Source: DASVFB01 sp963766345 (lineage in GTDB: Bacteria > Actinomycetota > Thermoleophilia > Gaiellales > Gaiellaceae). From it: 64,000 nt of DNA. This document shows positions 41,934-51,038 of the stretch, piece after piece; position 1 is the first letter of the stretch, and each line of letters starts with the position of its first letter. The notes beneath the pieces are model-generated. The model was not told where the DNA came from and made no database searches. It worked only from the letters and a program-made list of their open reading frames with translations. Both the position numbers and the translations under genes were made by a program. Location: the NCBI GenBank assembly GCA_963766345.1, contig CAVXZL010000012.1, positions 1,178,001 to 1,242,000 of the forward strand. The letters run 5' to 3'.

Positions 41934-43785
41934 CGGCGGAGTCGAGCAGGCGCCCGAGTGCCATCACCGGGAAGACCTGCCTGTAGAGGTGGTAGTTGAG
42001 ATAGAAGTCGCCCGGGAAGCCGGTGCCGGTGAACTGCGGCTCGTCCCAGCTGCCGTCGCCCCGTTGCGTGTCGACGAGCCAGCGAACCGCGCGCTCGACG
42101 GGCGGCCCGGTCTCGCCCGCCGCGTGGAACGCGAGCAGCGCCCACGCCGTCTGCGAGGCCGTCGAGGCGCCGCGGCCGCGCCAGCCCTTGTCGCGGTACG
42201 AGCGGAGGTCCTCGCCGAAGCCTCCGTCGTCGTTCTGCACGCGCTCGAGCCAGCTGATCGCCGCGCGGACGCTCTCGTGCCCGGCGAGACCGGCGGCCGC
42301 AAGCGCGGGCACTGCCGCGGCGGTGCCGTAGACGTGGTTCGCGCCCCACCGGCCGAACCACGAGCCGTCGTCCTCCTGCTCTCGCAGCAGCCATTCGATG
42401 CCGCGGAGCGTCTCGTCGTCGCCGGCCCGGCCTTCGTGGGCGAGCATCTCGACCATGTGCGCGGTGACGTCGGCACTCGGCGGATCGGTGACCGCGCCGA
42501 AGTCGCAGAACGGCAGCCTCGCCGGGAGCGGGCTCGTGTTGTCGACGTCGAACGCGGCCCAGCCGCCGTCGCTCGACTGCATCCCGACCGACCACGCGAC
42601 GCCGCGGTCGGACGCGCCTCCATCCTCGATCTCTGCGCGACGGAGCGCGAGCACGACGACGGCCGTGTCGTCGACGTCCGGATAGTTGTCGTTCGCGAAC
42701 TCGAACGGGAAGCCGCCGGGCGCCAGATCGGGCCGCCGAACCGCCCAGTCGCCGCGCACGCGCACCTCGCGACCCGCGAGCCATTCCGCCCCGCGGACGA
42801 CCGAGTCGTGCGTCGGCGCGAAGCCCGCGTCGAGGAGCGCGAGCACCGCCAGCGCCGAGTCCCAGACCGGCGACTGACAGGCCTCGAGACGGCGTCCGGC
42901 ATCGTCCTCGATCGTGAAGCTGTCGAGACCGGCGAGAGCCTTCACGATCACCGCGTTGTCGAGCCCGTAGCCGAGCGCGTGCAGCGCGATGATCGACCAC
43001 ACCCACGGCGGCTGGATTCCGCCCCACGAGCCGTCCGCCTCTTGCCGCTCGACGATCCAGCGCTCGGCCGCGCGGAGCGCACGCCGCCTGAGCGGCGCGA
43101 TCGGCTTGTGCTCGTAGCGGTGCAGCCCGCGGTCGAGTGCCGTGAACGCTCGCGCGACCGGCTCGCTCGGCGTCTCGATCGTCACGCCCGTTCGCAGCTC
43201 GCGGATGCCGAACGGGACGCTGACGCGCGGCTTGAGCGCCGACGCGATCGAGAGCGCGACGAGCGTCTGCCGCGCCCAGCAGCCGAACGAGTAGATCGAG
43301 AGCGGCGCGCGCGCGGGCAGGAGGATCTGCTCCGGCGGGAGCGCCGGCACGTCCTCCCACGTCCACAGCGAGAGCAGCGACAGCCACATGCGGGTGAAGA
43401 CGCGGGTCCGTTCCACTCCCCCGAGGTCGCGGATCAGCTCCGACGCGCGGCGCATGTGCTCGGCGTTCTCGCCGTCGCCGGCGAGCCGGAGCGCGACGTA
43501 CGCCTCGACCGTCGTCGAGAGGTCTGCCGGGCCGCCGAAGAAGGTCGCCCAGCTCCCGTCGTAGCGCTGCTTCGAGCGGATCCAGCGCGCGGTCGACGCC
43601 CGCTGCTCCGGGGTCAGGATGCCGAGGTAGTGGCGGACGAAGAGATCCTCGGCGTCGATCGTCACGTTGGTCTCGAGCTCGCCCTTCCACCAGCCGTCGG
43701 GATGCTGGAGCGCGAGCAGGTGCGCGGCGCCGCGCGCGAGCGCCTGCTGCGCGGCGTCGAGGCTCGGCGAGGTCGTCAGGCTCAT
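41914..43785 (-). CDS. shc: Squalene-hopene cyclase
   Basis: 623 residues, the normal length. The catalytic acid motif DVDDTA lies at ~370, QW-type repeats (QHPDGWWKGE, EADGSWGGI, SSDGGWAAFD, QEDDGSWFGRWG, RGDGSWDEPQFTGTGFP) are spread through the chain, and NDNYPDVDD precedes the motif. It cyclises squalene to hop-22(29)-ene and hopanol at the membrane. The start is ATG overlapping the hpnE stop by 4 bp. Confidence 0.96.
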   Translation of the reverse strand: MSLTTSPSLDAAQQALARGAAHLLALQHPDGWWKGELETNVTIDAEDLFVRHYLGILTPEQRASTARWIRSKQRYDGSWATFFGGPADLSTTVEAYVALRLAGDGENAEHMRRASELIRDLGGVERTRVFTRMWLSLLSLWTWEDVPALPPEQILLPARAPLSIYSFGCWARQTLVALSIASALKPRVSVPFGIRELRTGVTIETPSEPVARAFTALDRGLHRYEHKPIAPLRRRALRAAERWIVERQEADGSWGGIQPPWVWSIIALHALGYGLDNAVIVKALAGLDSFTIEDDAGRRLEACQSPVWDSALAVLALLDAGFAPTHDSVVRGAEWLAGREVRVRGDWAVRRPDLAPGGFPFEFANDNYPDVDDTAVVVLALRRAEIEDGGASDRGVAWSVGMQSSDGGWAAFDVDNTSPLPARLPFCDFGAVTDPPSADVTAHMVEMLAHEGRAGDDETLRGIEWLLREQEDDGSWFGRWGANHVYGTAAAVPALAAAGLAGHESVRAAISWLERVQNDDGGFGEDLRSYRDKGWRGRGASTASQTAWALLAFHAAGETGPPVERAVRWLVDTQRGDGSWDEPQFTGTGFPGDFYLNYHLYRQVFPVMALGRLLDSADASADA

Positions 43786-45122
43786 GCGGCTCTCGCTTCG
43801 GAGGTTCTGCCGCTCGCGAGGTCGGCGCGCGCAGCCGCTGCGGCGGCGAGGCCGCTCCGCACCGCGCTCTCCATCGTCGCCGGCCAGCCGGTGTCCGTCC
43901 ACGCGCCGGCGAGGTAGAGGTTGGCGACGCTCGTGCGCGTGCCGGGCCTGAGGCGCGCGGTGCCCGGCGCACCCCGGAACGTCGCACGCGGCTCGCGCGT
44001 GGCGGTGAAGTCGAGGATCTCCGCGCCGCGGGCTTTCGGGAGCAGCCGCTCGAGCGCGGGCACGTAGCGCTCGCGCAGCGTCGCAAGCGGCTCGCCGATG
44101 TCGGCGGCCGCGCCCGAGAGCGAGACGGACACGAGCTGGCCCGTCGCGACCTCGCTCGACTCGGTTCGGTCGAACAGCCACTGGAGCGGCGACCTCGCCT
44201 CTGCCGCCGCGAAGCGCTCGTCGAGCACGCGGCGGTCGTAGTGCAGGTGCAGGTTGACGATCGGGCTCATGCCGAGACCGGCCATCGCATCGGGGTCGAC
44301 CGTGCCCTGTGGGACGAGCGAAGCGATGCCGTCGTGCGGCACGGCGACCACGACGGCGTCGGCGTCGTGCGCACCGTCTTCGAGCACGACGCGCCGTCCG
44401 TCGGCCGACTTCACGTTCGCGCCGAGCGAGACGTCCACGCCCGCGCGTTCGAGCGCAGTCGCCGCCGGGTCGCCGTGAAGGCGTTGCAACGGCACCGCGG
44501 GGACGCCGATGTCGCAGGCGTCCGCGGCATCGAGCAGTCCCGTGCGGAAGACCATCGTCGCGAGCATGAGCGATCCCTCGTCCGCCGGCAGGTTGAGCGT
44601 CGGCAGCGTGATCAGGTTCCACAGCTCCGCGATCGCCGTGCCTGACTGATGCTTCGTGCGCAGCCACTCACCGAAGGTTCTGGCGTCGAGCGCGCCGTCC
44701 GCAGGATCGAGCGTGCGCAGTGCGGCCGCGGCGCGAAGCGCGTTCAGGCGCTCGCGGCGGCTGAGCGGCGCGAAGCGGACGAGCGTCGGCACGAGGTGGA
44801 GCGGCGCAGGCAGCGGCGCGCGCCTCAGGAACGCCGGCGGCCTCCCCTCGCGCAGGATCGGCACGCGCAGCCGCGGCTGGATCGGCACGAGGCGCTCGAC
44901 GCCGAGGCGCTCGAGGAAGCCGCGGTACGCGGCGCAGCAGCGGAGGAGCACGTGCTGCCCGTTGTCGATCCAGTGATCCTTGCGGCGCACCGAGTACGTC
45001 GCGCCGCCGAGCCGCGAGCGCGCCTCGAACAGCGTCACGCTGGCGCCGTGGTCGGCCAGGTCGAGCGCGGCCGCGATCCCGGCGAGCCCGCCGCCGACGA
45101 CCGCGACGCGGGCGCCGTTCAC
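43782..45122 (-). CDS. hpnE: Hydroxysqualene dehydroxylase
   Basis: 446 residues, FAD-dependent amine-oxidase/phytoene desaturase fold: VAVVGGGLAGIAAALDLAD with FEARSRLGG at the N-terminus and NLYLAGAWTDTGWPATMESAVRSG at the C-terminus. HpnE removes the hydroxyl of hydroxysqualene to yield squalene. GTG 45122 overlaps the hpnD stop (GTGA). Confidence 0.93.
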   Translation of the reverse strand: MNGARVAVVGGGLAGIAAALDLADHGASVTLFEARSRLGGATYSVRRKDHWIDNGQHVLLRCCAAYRGFLERLGVERLVPIQPRLRVPILREGRPPAFLRRAPLPAPLHLVPTLVRFAPLSRRERLNALRAAAALRTLDPADGALDARTFGEWLRTKHQSGTAIAELWNLITLPTLNLPADEGSLMLATMVFRTGLLDAADACDIGVPAVPLQRLHGDPAATALERAGVDVSLGANVKSADGRRVVLEDGAHDADAVVVAVPHDGIASLVPQGTVDPDAMAGLGMSPIVNLHLHYDRRVLDERFAAAEARSPLQWLFDRTESSEVATGQLVSVSLSGAAADIGEPLATLRERYVPALERLLPKARGAEILDFTATREPRATFRGAPGTARLRPGTRTSVANLYLAGAWTDTGWPATMESAVRSGLAAAAAARADLASGRTSEARAA

Positions 45123-45955
45123 GCGGCGCTCCGCGCGAGGCTCTGCGCGAGCACGAGGCCCTTCTCCCACCGGCGCAGCCGCGGCCGCCCCTGCAGGACG
45201 AGTTCCGGATGCAGTGCGATCCGCTCGAGCAGCCGGCGATACGCGCCGGCCATCGCGAGCACGCACGCGGCGCTGCGCCGGTCGAGGAGGGGCACGAGCG
45301 TCAGCCCGATCTCGAGGCGGTTGAGCGCACGCTGCGCCTCGAACGCCACGAGCAGCTCGGCGGGGCCGTCGATGCGTCCGTCGGTCACGTTGCAGCCGAA
45401 GCGGTAGAGATCCTCGCCCGGCAGGTAGCGGCGGCCGTTGCGAAGGTCCTCGCTCAGGTCGCGCAGGATGTTCGTGAGCTGGAGCGCGACGCCGAGCTCC
45501 TCGGCCAGTTGCTCCGCGCGCGTGCGGTCGGTCGTTTCGAAGACGCCGAGCGTGAGCCGGCCGATCGAGCCCGCGACGCGCCGCCCGTACAGCTCCGTGT
45601 CGGCGAAGGTCGCGTACTCGTGACCGCGCACGTCCATCTCCGCGCCGGCGACGAGGTCGTCGAACGCGGCGAGCGGGATCGGGTAGCGGCGTGCTGCGTC
45701 GGCGACCGCAGCGAGCACGAGATCGTCCGTCTCGGGCAGTCGATGGAGCCGCGCACGGATGTCGCCGAGCGCGTCGAGCTTGTCCTGCGTCTCGAGCTCT
45801 CCGTCGGCGATGTCGTCGATGCGGCGCGCGAGGGCGTAGACGGCGAAGATCGCGTCCCTCCTGTCCGCAGGCAGCAGGCGCATCCCGGCATAGAACGTCG
45901 AGCCCGACGCACGGGAGATGCCGCGGCACTCGGCGTACGCGGCCGCGACGTTCAT
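45119..45955 (-). CDS. hpnD: Presqualene diphosphate synthase
   Basis: 278 residues of the squalene/phytoene synthase family. The aspartate motifs DDIADGE and DLSEDLRNGRRYLP bind Mg-diphosphate; FYAGMRLLPADRRDAIFAVYALARR is the typical N-terminal element. It condenses two farnesyl diphosphates to presqualene diphosphate, the first step of the HpnCDE route. ATG 45955 overlaps the hpnC stop by 4 bp. Confidence 0.93.
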   Translation of the reverse strand: MNVAAAYAECRGISRASGSTFYAGMRLLPADRRDAIFAVYALARRIDDIADGELETQDKLDALGDIRARLHRLPETDDLVLAAVADAARRYPIPLAAFDDLVAGAEMDVRGHEYATFADTELYGRRVAGSIGRLTLGVFETTDRTRAEQLAEELGVALQLTNILRDLSEDLRNGRRYLPGEDLYRFGCNVTDGRIDGPAELLVAFEAQRALNRLEIGLTLVPLLDRRSAACVLAMAGAYRRLLERIALHPELVLQGRPRLRRWEKGLVLAQSLARSAA

Positions 45956-46818
45956 GCGCCGCGGCGGAGTGTCTCGAGCGAGCGGCGCGCCTTCTGCAGC
46001 CGCGTCGCCCGCGGCGTGTTGACGAGCACGTCGAAGCCGGCGCCCCCGATCGCGTCGAGCGTTGCGCGCCCGCCGCCGACATAGCCCGCAACCGCGATGC
46101 GCGCACGGCCGCCAAGCGTGCCGACGAGCACAGCGCCTTCGTCGAGCAGCCGGCGCGCACGCTCGGTCTCGAAAGCGAGCAGCTTCCGCAAGGCGGCACC
46201 CGCTGACGGAGCATCCAGGTCTCCCGGCTCGACGCCGAAGCGCCGCCGGTCCTCGGCCGGTAGGTAGATGCGCCCGTGGCGGAAGTCCTCGCCGACGTCC
46301 TGCCAGTGCTCCGCGAGCTGCAGCGCCGTGCAGACGCGGTCCGAGAGCGCGATTTGCTCCGGCGTCGCCGCGCCGAAGACGTGCAGCACGAGCTCGCCGA
46401 CCGGATTCGCCGAGAGGTCGCAGTAGTCCACGAGCTCGTCGAACGTCTCGTACGTCGCTTGCCGCTGGTCGCGACGGTTCGCCTCGATCAGACGCAGGAA
46501 CGGCTCGCGCGGGAGTGAGCACTCGCGGACGGTCCGACGCAGGCGCTGCAGCAGCGGGTGCTGCGGCTCTCCGTCGAAGACGCGATGCAGATCCTGCTCG
46601 AACGCGTCGAGCAGCGCGGAGCGGTTGCCTTCGACCTCGTCGCCGATCTGGTCGACGAGCCTCGCGAAGCCGTAGATCGCAGTGAGGTGAGCCCGCGTCT
46701 TGCGGCCGACGAGCAGCGACGCGACCGTGAAGTTCTCGCGCGCCGCCAAAGGCAGGATCGCGGACGCATCCGGTAGCCGCGCATCGGCTCCGGTCGCTCG
46801 CCCGACGGCCGCGGTCAT
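45952..46818 (-). CDS. hpnC: Hydroxysqualene synthase
   Basis: 288 residues, second squalene/phytoene synthase paralogue: ENFTVASLLVGRKTRAHLTAIYGFARLVDQIGDE and LAEHWQDVGEDFRHGRIYLP. It converts presqualene diphosphate to hydroxysqualene. Its ATG overlaps the yjbQ stop (ATGA), tying yjbQ to the cluster. Confidence 0.93.
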   Translation of the reverse strand: MTAAVGRATGADARLPDASAILPLAARENFTVASLLVGRKTRAHLTAIYGFARLVDQIGDEVEGNRSALLDAFEQDLHRVFDGEPQHPLLQRLRRTVRECSLPREPFLRLIEANRRDQRQATYETFDELVDYCDLSANPVGELVLHVFGAATPEQIALSDRVCTALQLAEHWQDVGEDFRHGRIYLPAEDRRRFGVEPGDLDAPSAGAALRKLLAFETERARRLLDEGAVLVGTLGGRARIAVAGYVGGGRATLDAIGGAGFDVLVNTPRATRLQKARRSLETLRRGA

Positions 46819-47267
46819 TCCCCGATGACCTGGATGAAGATCTTTCTCGGGCGCGAGCGGTCGAGCTCGCAGAAGAACACGCGCTGCCAGCGGCCGAGCA
46901 TGAGCGAGCCGTCGACGATCGGGATCGCCTGCGAGGACGACGACAGCAGGCCGGCGCGCATGTGCGACCAGCCGTTCGGATGGAGGTCGTCGTCGTCGAG
47001 CCCCTCGGTGCGGATCCCGAGGTCGTCGTGGCGGTAGTACCGGCCCTCCTCGGGAGCGAGCTCGGCGAGGAGCTCGTTGAAGTCCTCGATGAAGCCCGAC
47101 TCCTGCTCGTTGATCACGACGGCGCACGTCGTGTGCGGCGAGTAGATGAGGGCCATGCCGTTCGAAACGTCCGCCCGGTCGACTGCGGCGTGGACTTCGT
47201 CCGTGAAGTCGATGAGTTGCGAGCCGCGCTCGGTGACGAGGTCGTGGTTCTCGAAGTGGTGCTTCAC
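46815..47267 (-). CDS. YjbQ family protein (UPF0047)
   Basis: 150 residues: TERGSQLIDFTDEV, ALIYSPHTTCAVVINEQESG, HDDLGIRTEGLDDDDLHPNGWSHM and GRWQRVFFCELD are the YjbQ motifs with conserved His and Glu. Family members have thiamine-phosphate synthase side activity in vitro; the physiological role is unsettled. GTG 47267 has GGGAGG at 4 nt. It is the first gene of the hopanoid operon by overlap, with TATGCT about 25 bp before the Shine-Dalgarno as a possible -10. Confidence 0.88.
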   Translation of the reverse strand: MKHHFENHDLVTERGSQLIDFTDEVHAAVDRADVSNGMALIYSPHTTCAVVINEQESGFIEDFNELLAELAPEEGRYYRHDDLGIRTEGLDDDDLHPNGWSHMRAGLLSSSSQAIPIVDGSLMLGRWQRVFFCELDRSRPRKIFIQVIGE

Positions 47268-47317
47268 AGGCCTCCCGACTGGTGGTCGTGGTGAGCATAA
47301 TCTCTCGCGCCCGGCTT

Positions 47318-48124
47318 TTATATCGCGAGCAGCCAGGGGCGTTCGCGCAACCACGATTCCGCCGCCCGAAATCGCCGCTCGTCGAGGCTTCCCGCCGGGG
47401 TCACGGCGGAGACCTCGAGCGTGAGAGCGCCGTCGTAGCCCCGTTCGCGGAGCGTGCCGAAGACCCTGGCGAAGTCGATCGTGCCCTCGCCGGGGATCAG
47501 GTAGCGCCGTGTGCCGGCCGCATCGCGGAGGGCGCCGCCGTAGTCCTTGACGTGCAGGTGGGCCACTCGTTCCCAGAGCGCGTCGTCGGCGAGGGCGTCG
47601 TCGAGCTGCCCGTCGTGGGCGAGGAACTCCGTGTCGAGCGTGATGCGGCAGCGATCGTCCGTGTCGAGCGCGCGGTGGACGTTCTCGAGCGGCGATCCCT
47701 GAGAGCACGGGATCGTCTCGATCGTCAGCGCGACGCCGGCCGCCTCCGCGACGTCGAGGCACGCGGGCAGGAGCGCCAGGTTCTCGCCGAGACGGCGGTC
47801 GCCGACTGGGAGCTCCCAGAGGTGGAGGACGACGAGCGCCGCGCCGAGGCTCGCCGCGAGCCGGCAGTCGCTCTCGAGCTGCCCGAGCGCCGCCGCAGCG
47901 TCCTCGAGGAGCTCGGCGCCGATGCGCTTGTCGAGGTGCGCAGTCTCGAAGCGGAGCCCCGTGGCGGCGAGGTCGTGCTCGACGCGCCCGGCGTCCCAGA
48001 CGCGGCTGATGCTCAGCTCGAGCCCGTCGACGTCGAGACGTGGGCACCAGTCGACGATCGCCGCGTGATCGGGGACGTCGGGGAAGCGCGTGACGAGGCC
48101 CGTCGACGCCAGGCCGCGGATCAA
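47318..48124 (-). CDS. Sugar phosphate isomerase/epimerase-like TIM barrel
   Basis: 268 residues. LEDAAAALGQLESDCRLAASLGAALVVLHLWE, LTIETIPCSQG, CRITLDTEFLAHDG, VAHLHVKDYGG and YDGALTLEVS follow the AP-endonuclease-2 (xylose-isomerase-like) barrel with metal-binding Glu, Asp and His. Substrate unknown. TTG 48124 starts 3 nt after the stop of the glycosylase gene, so they are probably co-transcribed. Confidence 0.78.
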   Translation of the reverse strand: MIRGLASTGLVTRFPDVPDHAAIVDWCPRLDVDGLELSISRVWDAGRVEHDLAATGLRFETAHLDKRIGAELLEDAAAALGQLESDCRLAASLGAALVVLHLWELPVGDRRLGENLALLPACLDVAEAAGVALTIETIPCSQGSPLENVHRALDTDDRCRITLDTEFLAHDGQLDDALADDALWERVAHLHVKDYGGALRDAAGTRRYLIPGEGTIDFARVFGTLRERGYDGALTLEVSAVTPAGSLDERRFRAAESWLRERPWLLAI

Positions 48125-48127
48125 GTG

Positions 48128-48991
48128 CTACGCCGCAGCTGCGTGGCGCCGTGCGGGCGCGCCGTCGGGCAGCGGGACGAGACCCTGTGCGAACCCGCGC
48201 AGCAGGTAGACGCTCGCGATCCCCTGCCACTCTTCGTACGGCTCGAGCAGCGTCGCCGTCTCTTCCGCCTCGACCCAGCGGCCCCAGAGCGCCTTGCAGA
48301 GCTTCAGCAGGCCGAGATCGCCGACGAGGCCGCGCTCGTAGCTGCCGAGCCCTTCGAGCGCGATGACGCCGACCGACCACGGCCCGATCCCGCGCTCGCG
48401 GAGCAGCCGCGCCGCGACCGCGTCCACCGGCAGCGCCCTGAGCCCTTCGAGGTCGAGCGAGCGGCACATCCGCACGAGCGTGGCGCCGCGGCGCGCGTGC
48501 AGGCCGAGCCGCCGCAGCTGCGCGGGCGAGAGCCGGCCGAGAGTCTCCGTGGTCGGCGGCTGTGCGAGCCGGCCGATGCGCGCGCTCGTGGCGCGGACGA
48601 CGATCCGGTCGAGCTCGCGCGCGCGATCGGACTGGATCAGCTGCCCGCAGAGCGCGCGGAGCAGCGCCCCTGCGACCGTCGGCGTGCGGAGGGGCCGCAG
48701 GCCGCGCGTCTCGCGGATCGTCGCCCCGAGCAGCGGATCCTTCGCGAAGCGGCGCAGGAACTCCGTGTGGTCGTCGTCGAGCGCGAGGACGAAGCGCAGT
48801 TGCTCGACGGCCTCGTCGTCGCCTGCCCGCACTCGCACTGCGCCGTCCTTCAGCTGCCACGCGTGCGCGACCTGGTCGCCGATCACGCACGTGAACACGC
48901 CGTCCCGAAACAGCCGAGTGGCGTCGTACGCGAGCCTCGCCGTGAGGGCGAGCGAGTACGGACCGCGCGGACGAAGCTCGACCTCGGGCAC
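48128..48991 (-). CDS. AlkA-like DNA-3-methyladenine glycosylase (HhH-GPD)
   Basis: 287 residues. An N-terminal beta-rich AlkA-type domain (YSLALTARLAYDATRLFRDGVF) is followed by the helix-hairpin-helix part: LRALCGQLIQSDRARE, GIGPWSVGVIALEGLG and catalytic Asp in LVGDLGLLK. It excises alkylated bases. GTG 48991 chosen at the domain start; CATGAT lies 6 nt upstream. Divergent from the methyltransferase operon. Confidence 0.87.
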   Translation of the reverse strand: MPEVELRPRGPYSLALTARLAYDATRLFRDGVFTCVIGDQVAHAWQLKDGAVRVRAGDDEAVEQLRFVLALDDDHTEFLRRFAKDPLLGATIRETRGLRPLRTPTVAGALLRALCGQLIQSDRARELDRIVVRATSARIGRLAQPPTTETLGRLSPAQLRRLGLHARRGATLVRMCRSLDLEGLRALPVDAVAARLLRERGIGPWSVGVIALEGLGSYERGLVGDLGLLKLCKALWGRWVEAEETATLLEPYEEWQGIASVYLLRGFAQGLVPLPDGAPARRHAAAA

Positions 48992-49029
48992 GCGCCGATC
49001 ATGACAGCAGCGGGGGATACGCTCACCGA

Positions 49030-49695
49030 ATGAGGATGCGCGCGACGTGGGACGCGCTCGCGGCCGATCCCGACTCATACGTCGGCGATCCCGCGCGGGG
49101 CCGCAGCGAGCTGCAAGGGATGTTCGAGCGGCTCGGCGCCGACCCGCGCGGCGGGACGTGCGTCGAGGTCGGCTGCGGCCCGGGGCGTATGACGGCCGCG
49201 CTCGCGGAGCGCTTCGACCGCGTCGTGGCGGTCGACGTGTCGCCCGCGATGGTCGAGCGTGCGCGCGCGTCGGTCGTCGATCCGAACGTGGACTTCCGCG
49301 TCGTCTCGGGCGAGAGGCTCGACGGCGTCGAGTCGGGAGTCGCCGATGCGCTGATCTGCTACCTCGTGCTCCAGCATCTGCCCTCGCGCGAGCGGGTCGT
49401 CGGGTACCTCGCGGAGTTCGCGCGTGTCCTCGCCGAGAACGGCGAGACGTTCGTCCAGCTGCCCGTGCTCGACGACGGCCGGCGCCCGCGCGCATGGCGA
49501 GCGGTGCGCTCGGCCGTCGTGCCGGTCACGTCGCTCGGCCCCACGCGACGGCGGGAGTTCCGTGGCTACCGCCTGACCCGGGACGAGCTCGACGCGGGCC
49601 TCGACCGCGCCGGACTGCGAGTCGTCGCCACGGACGTCGGGCCGGACGCGCCCTACCGCTTCAGCCACGATCTGTTTCTCCGGCTGACGCGGTGA
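49030..49695 (+). CDS. Class I SAM-dependent methyltransferase
   Basis: 221 residues. CVEVGCGPGRMTAALAERF and VVAVDVSPAMVERAR form the SAM-binding fold, ICYLVLQHLPSRE the post-motif. Substrate unknown. TACGCT (49018-49023) ends 6 nt before ATG 49030. The stop overlaps the following membrane gene (GTGA), which suggests a role in cell-surface polymer assembly. Confidence 0.85.
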   Translation: MRMRATWDALAADPDSYVGDPARGRSELQGMFERLGADPRGGTCVEVGCGPGRMTAALAERFDRVVAVDVSPAMVERARASVVDPNVDFRVVSGERLDGVESGVADALICYLVLQHLPSRERVVGYLAEFARVLAENGETFVQLPVLDDGRRPRAWRAVRSAVVPVTSLGPTRRREFRGYRLTRDELDAGLDRAGLRVVATDVGPDAPYRFSHDLFLRLTR

Positions 49696-51038
49696 CCTCA
49701 CTGGCGCTCGCCGTCTACGCCGTCGCCCTGGCTTGCACGGCGGTGGTCGTCTGGCGGCGTCCGGTCGTTGCGCTCTACGTCTTCGTCGTCGGCCTCGCGC
49801 TGCACAACGCGGTGATGGACGCGCTTTACGGCGCGGGGATCCACGGCCATGTGCTGACGGCGATCCAGGGGTGGAAGGACGTGCTGCTCCTCGTCGCGCT
49901 CGCGAGCGTCGGCTTCGACGCGCTGCGGAAGCGGCGCCTTCCCTTCCGCCCGCTCGTCGTCGACGCGCTCGCCCTCGCGTTCGCCGCGATCGTCGTGCTC
50001 TACGCGCTGATCCCGCAGGACGCCCTCGGCGGCCATGCGACGCACAGGGCGACGGCCTATGCGCTCCGGCACGACCTCGCCGGTGTAGGGGCGTACTTCC
50101 TCGGCCGCGCCGTCGCGCCGCGGCTCGGCAAGGTGCGCTGGCTCGTCCTCGGGCTCGCCGCCGCCGTCGCCGCCTGGGGCCTCGTCGACGCGTACGCGAT
50201 CCACCTCGACTGGTGGCGCCACAACGGCACCGCGGACTACTTCACGAAGCAGCTCGGCTATCCCTACGGGCCGGGGCTCTCGCACCTCCCGGAGAACTTC
50301 GTCTACAACAACGGGAACGAGCAGGAACTGACGCGGCGCCTCGTCTCGACGTTCCTGTCGCCGCTCGGCGCTGCGTACCTCTGCCTCGTGGGGCTGCTGC
50401 TTGCGCCGCGACGGCGCGCCGCTCTGCTCCTCGTCGTGCCTGCTGCGGTGGGACTCTTCTGGACGCACACGCGCGCCGCCGTGCTCGCGCTTGCCGTCGG
50501 GCTCGTCGTGCTTGCCGCCGTCTGCCGGCGCCTCTGGCCGGTCGCGGCCGCGGCCGCCACGCTCGTCGTCGGCTTCGCCGTCATCTCGACGTACCCGCAC
50601 ATCGGGCCGCGCGCGCATTTCACGCCGCGCGAGCTCGCCTTTCAGCGGGCGAACGCGCAGCGGGCCGGACACACCGCGCTCGAGCCGTCGGCGGAGTCGC
50701 ATCTGGGCGCTCTCCGCAATGGAATTAGCGCGGTAATCCACCATCCGCAGGGCTACGGGCTCGGCAATGCGGGAGAGGTCGCGTTCCGCGAGCACGTGCC
50801 GCTGAGGGCCGGCGAGTCGAACTACACCGAGCTCGGCGTCGAGACCGGTCTCCTCGGGGCGCTGCTCTTCATCGCGTGGAACGTGGCTTTGCTGGCGGGG
50901 CTCGTCCGTCGGCGCGAAGGAGCGCTCGCCGCGATGTTCGCCGCGGTGCTGTTCGTCGCGATCCAGACCGACGCCTACGGCATCCCATGGCTTGCATACT
51001 GCGCGTGGTGGCTCGCGGCGTCGGGCCTGGATGAATGA
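49692..51038 (+). CDS. O-antigen-ligase-like polytopic membrane protein
   Basis: 448 residues, about 12 membrane segments with one large external loop (~165-215, rich in WWRHNGTADYFTKQ and LPENFVYNNGNEQE) and a second loop with ESHLGALRNGISAVIHHPQGYGLGNAGEV, which resembles the conserved G-x-G loop of Wzy/WaaL ligases. It probably polymerises or ligates surface glycans. Starts at GTG overlapping the methyltransferase stop. Confidence 0.75.
   Translation: MTSLALAVYAVALACTAVVVWRRPVVALYVFVVGLALHNAVMDALYGAGIHGHVLTAIQGWKDVLLLVALASVGFDALRKRRLPFRPLVVDALALAFAAIVVLYALIPQDALGGHATHRATAYALRHDLAGVGAYFLGRAVAPRLGKVRWLVLGLAAAVAAWGLVDAYAIHLDWWRHNGTADYFTKQLGYPYGPGLSHLPENFVYNNGNEQELTRRLVSTFLSPLGAAYLCLVGLLLAPRRRAALLLVVPAAVGLFWTHTRAAVLALAVGLVVLAAVCRRLWPVAAAAATLVVGFAVISTYPHIGPRAHFTPRELAFQRANAQRAGHTALEPSAESHLGALRNGISAVIHHPQGYGLGNAGEVAFREHVPLRAGESNYTELGVETGLLGALLFIAWNVALLAGLVRRREGALAAMFAAVLFVAIQTDAYGIPWLAYCAWWLAASGLDE

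Noticed and set aside
41236..43917. 893-codon plus-strand frame opposite ispH/shc
   Set aside because: Antisense shadow with no recognisable domain.
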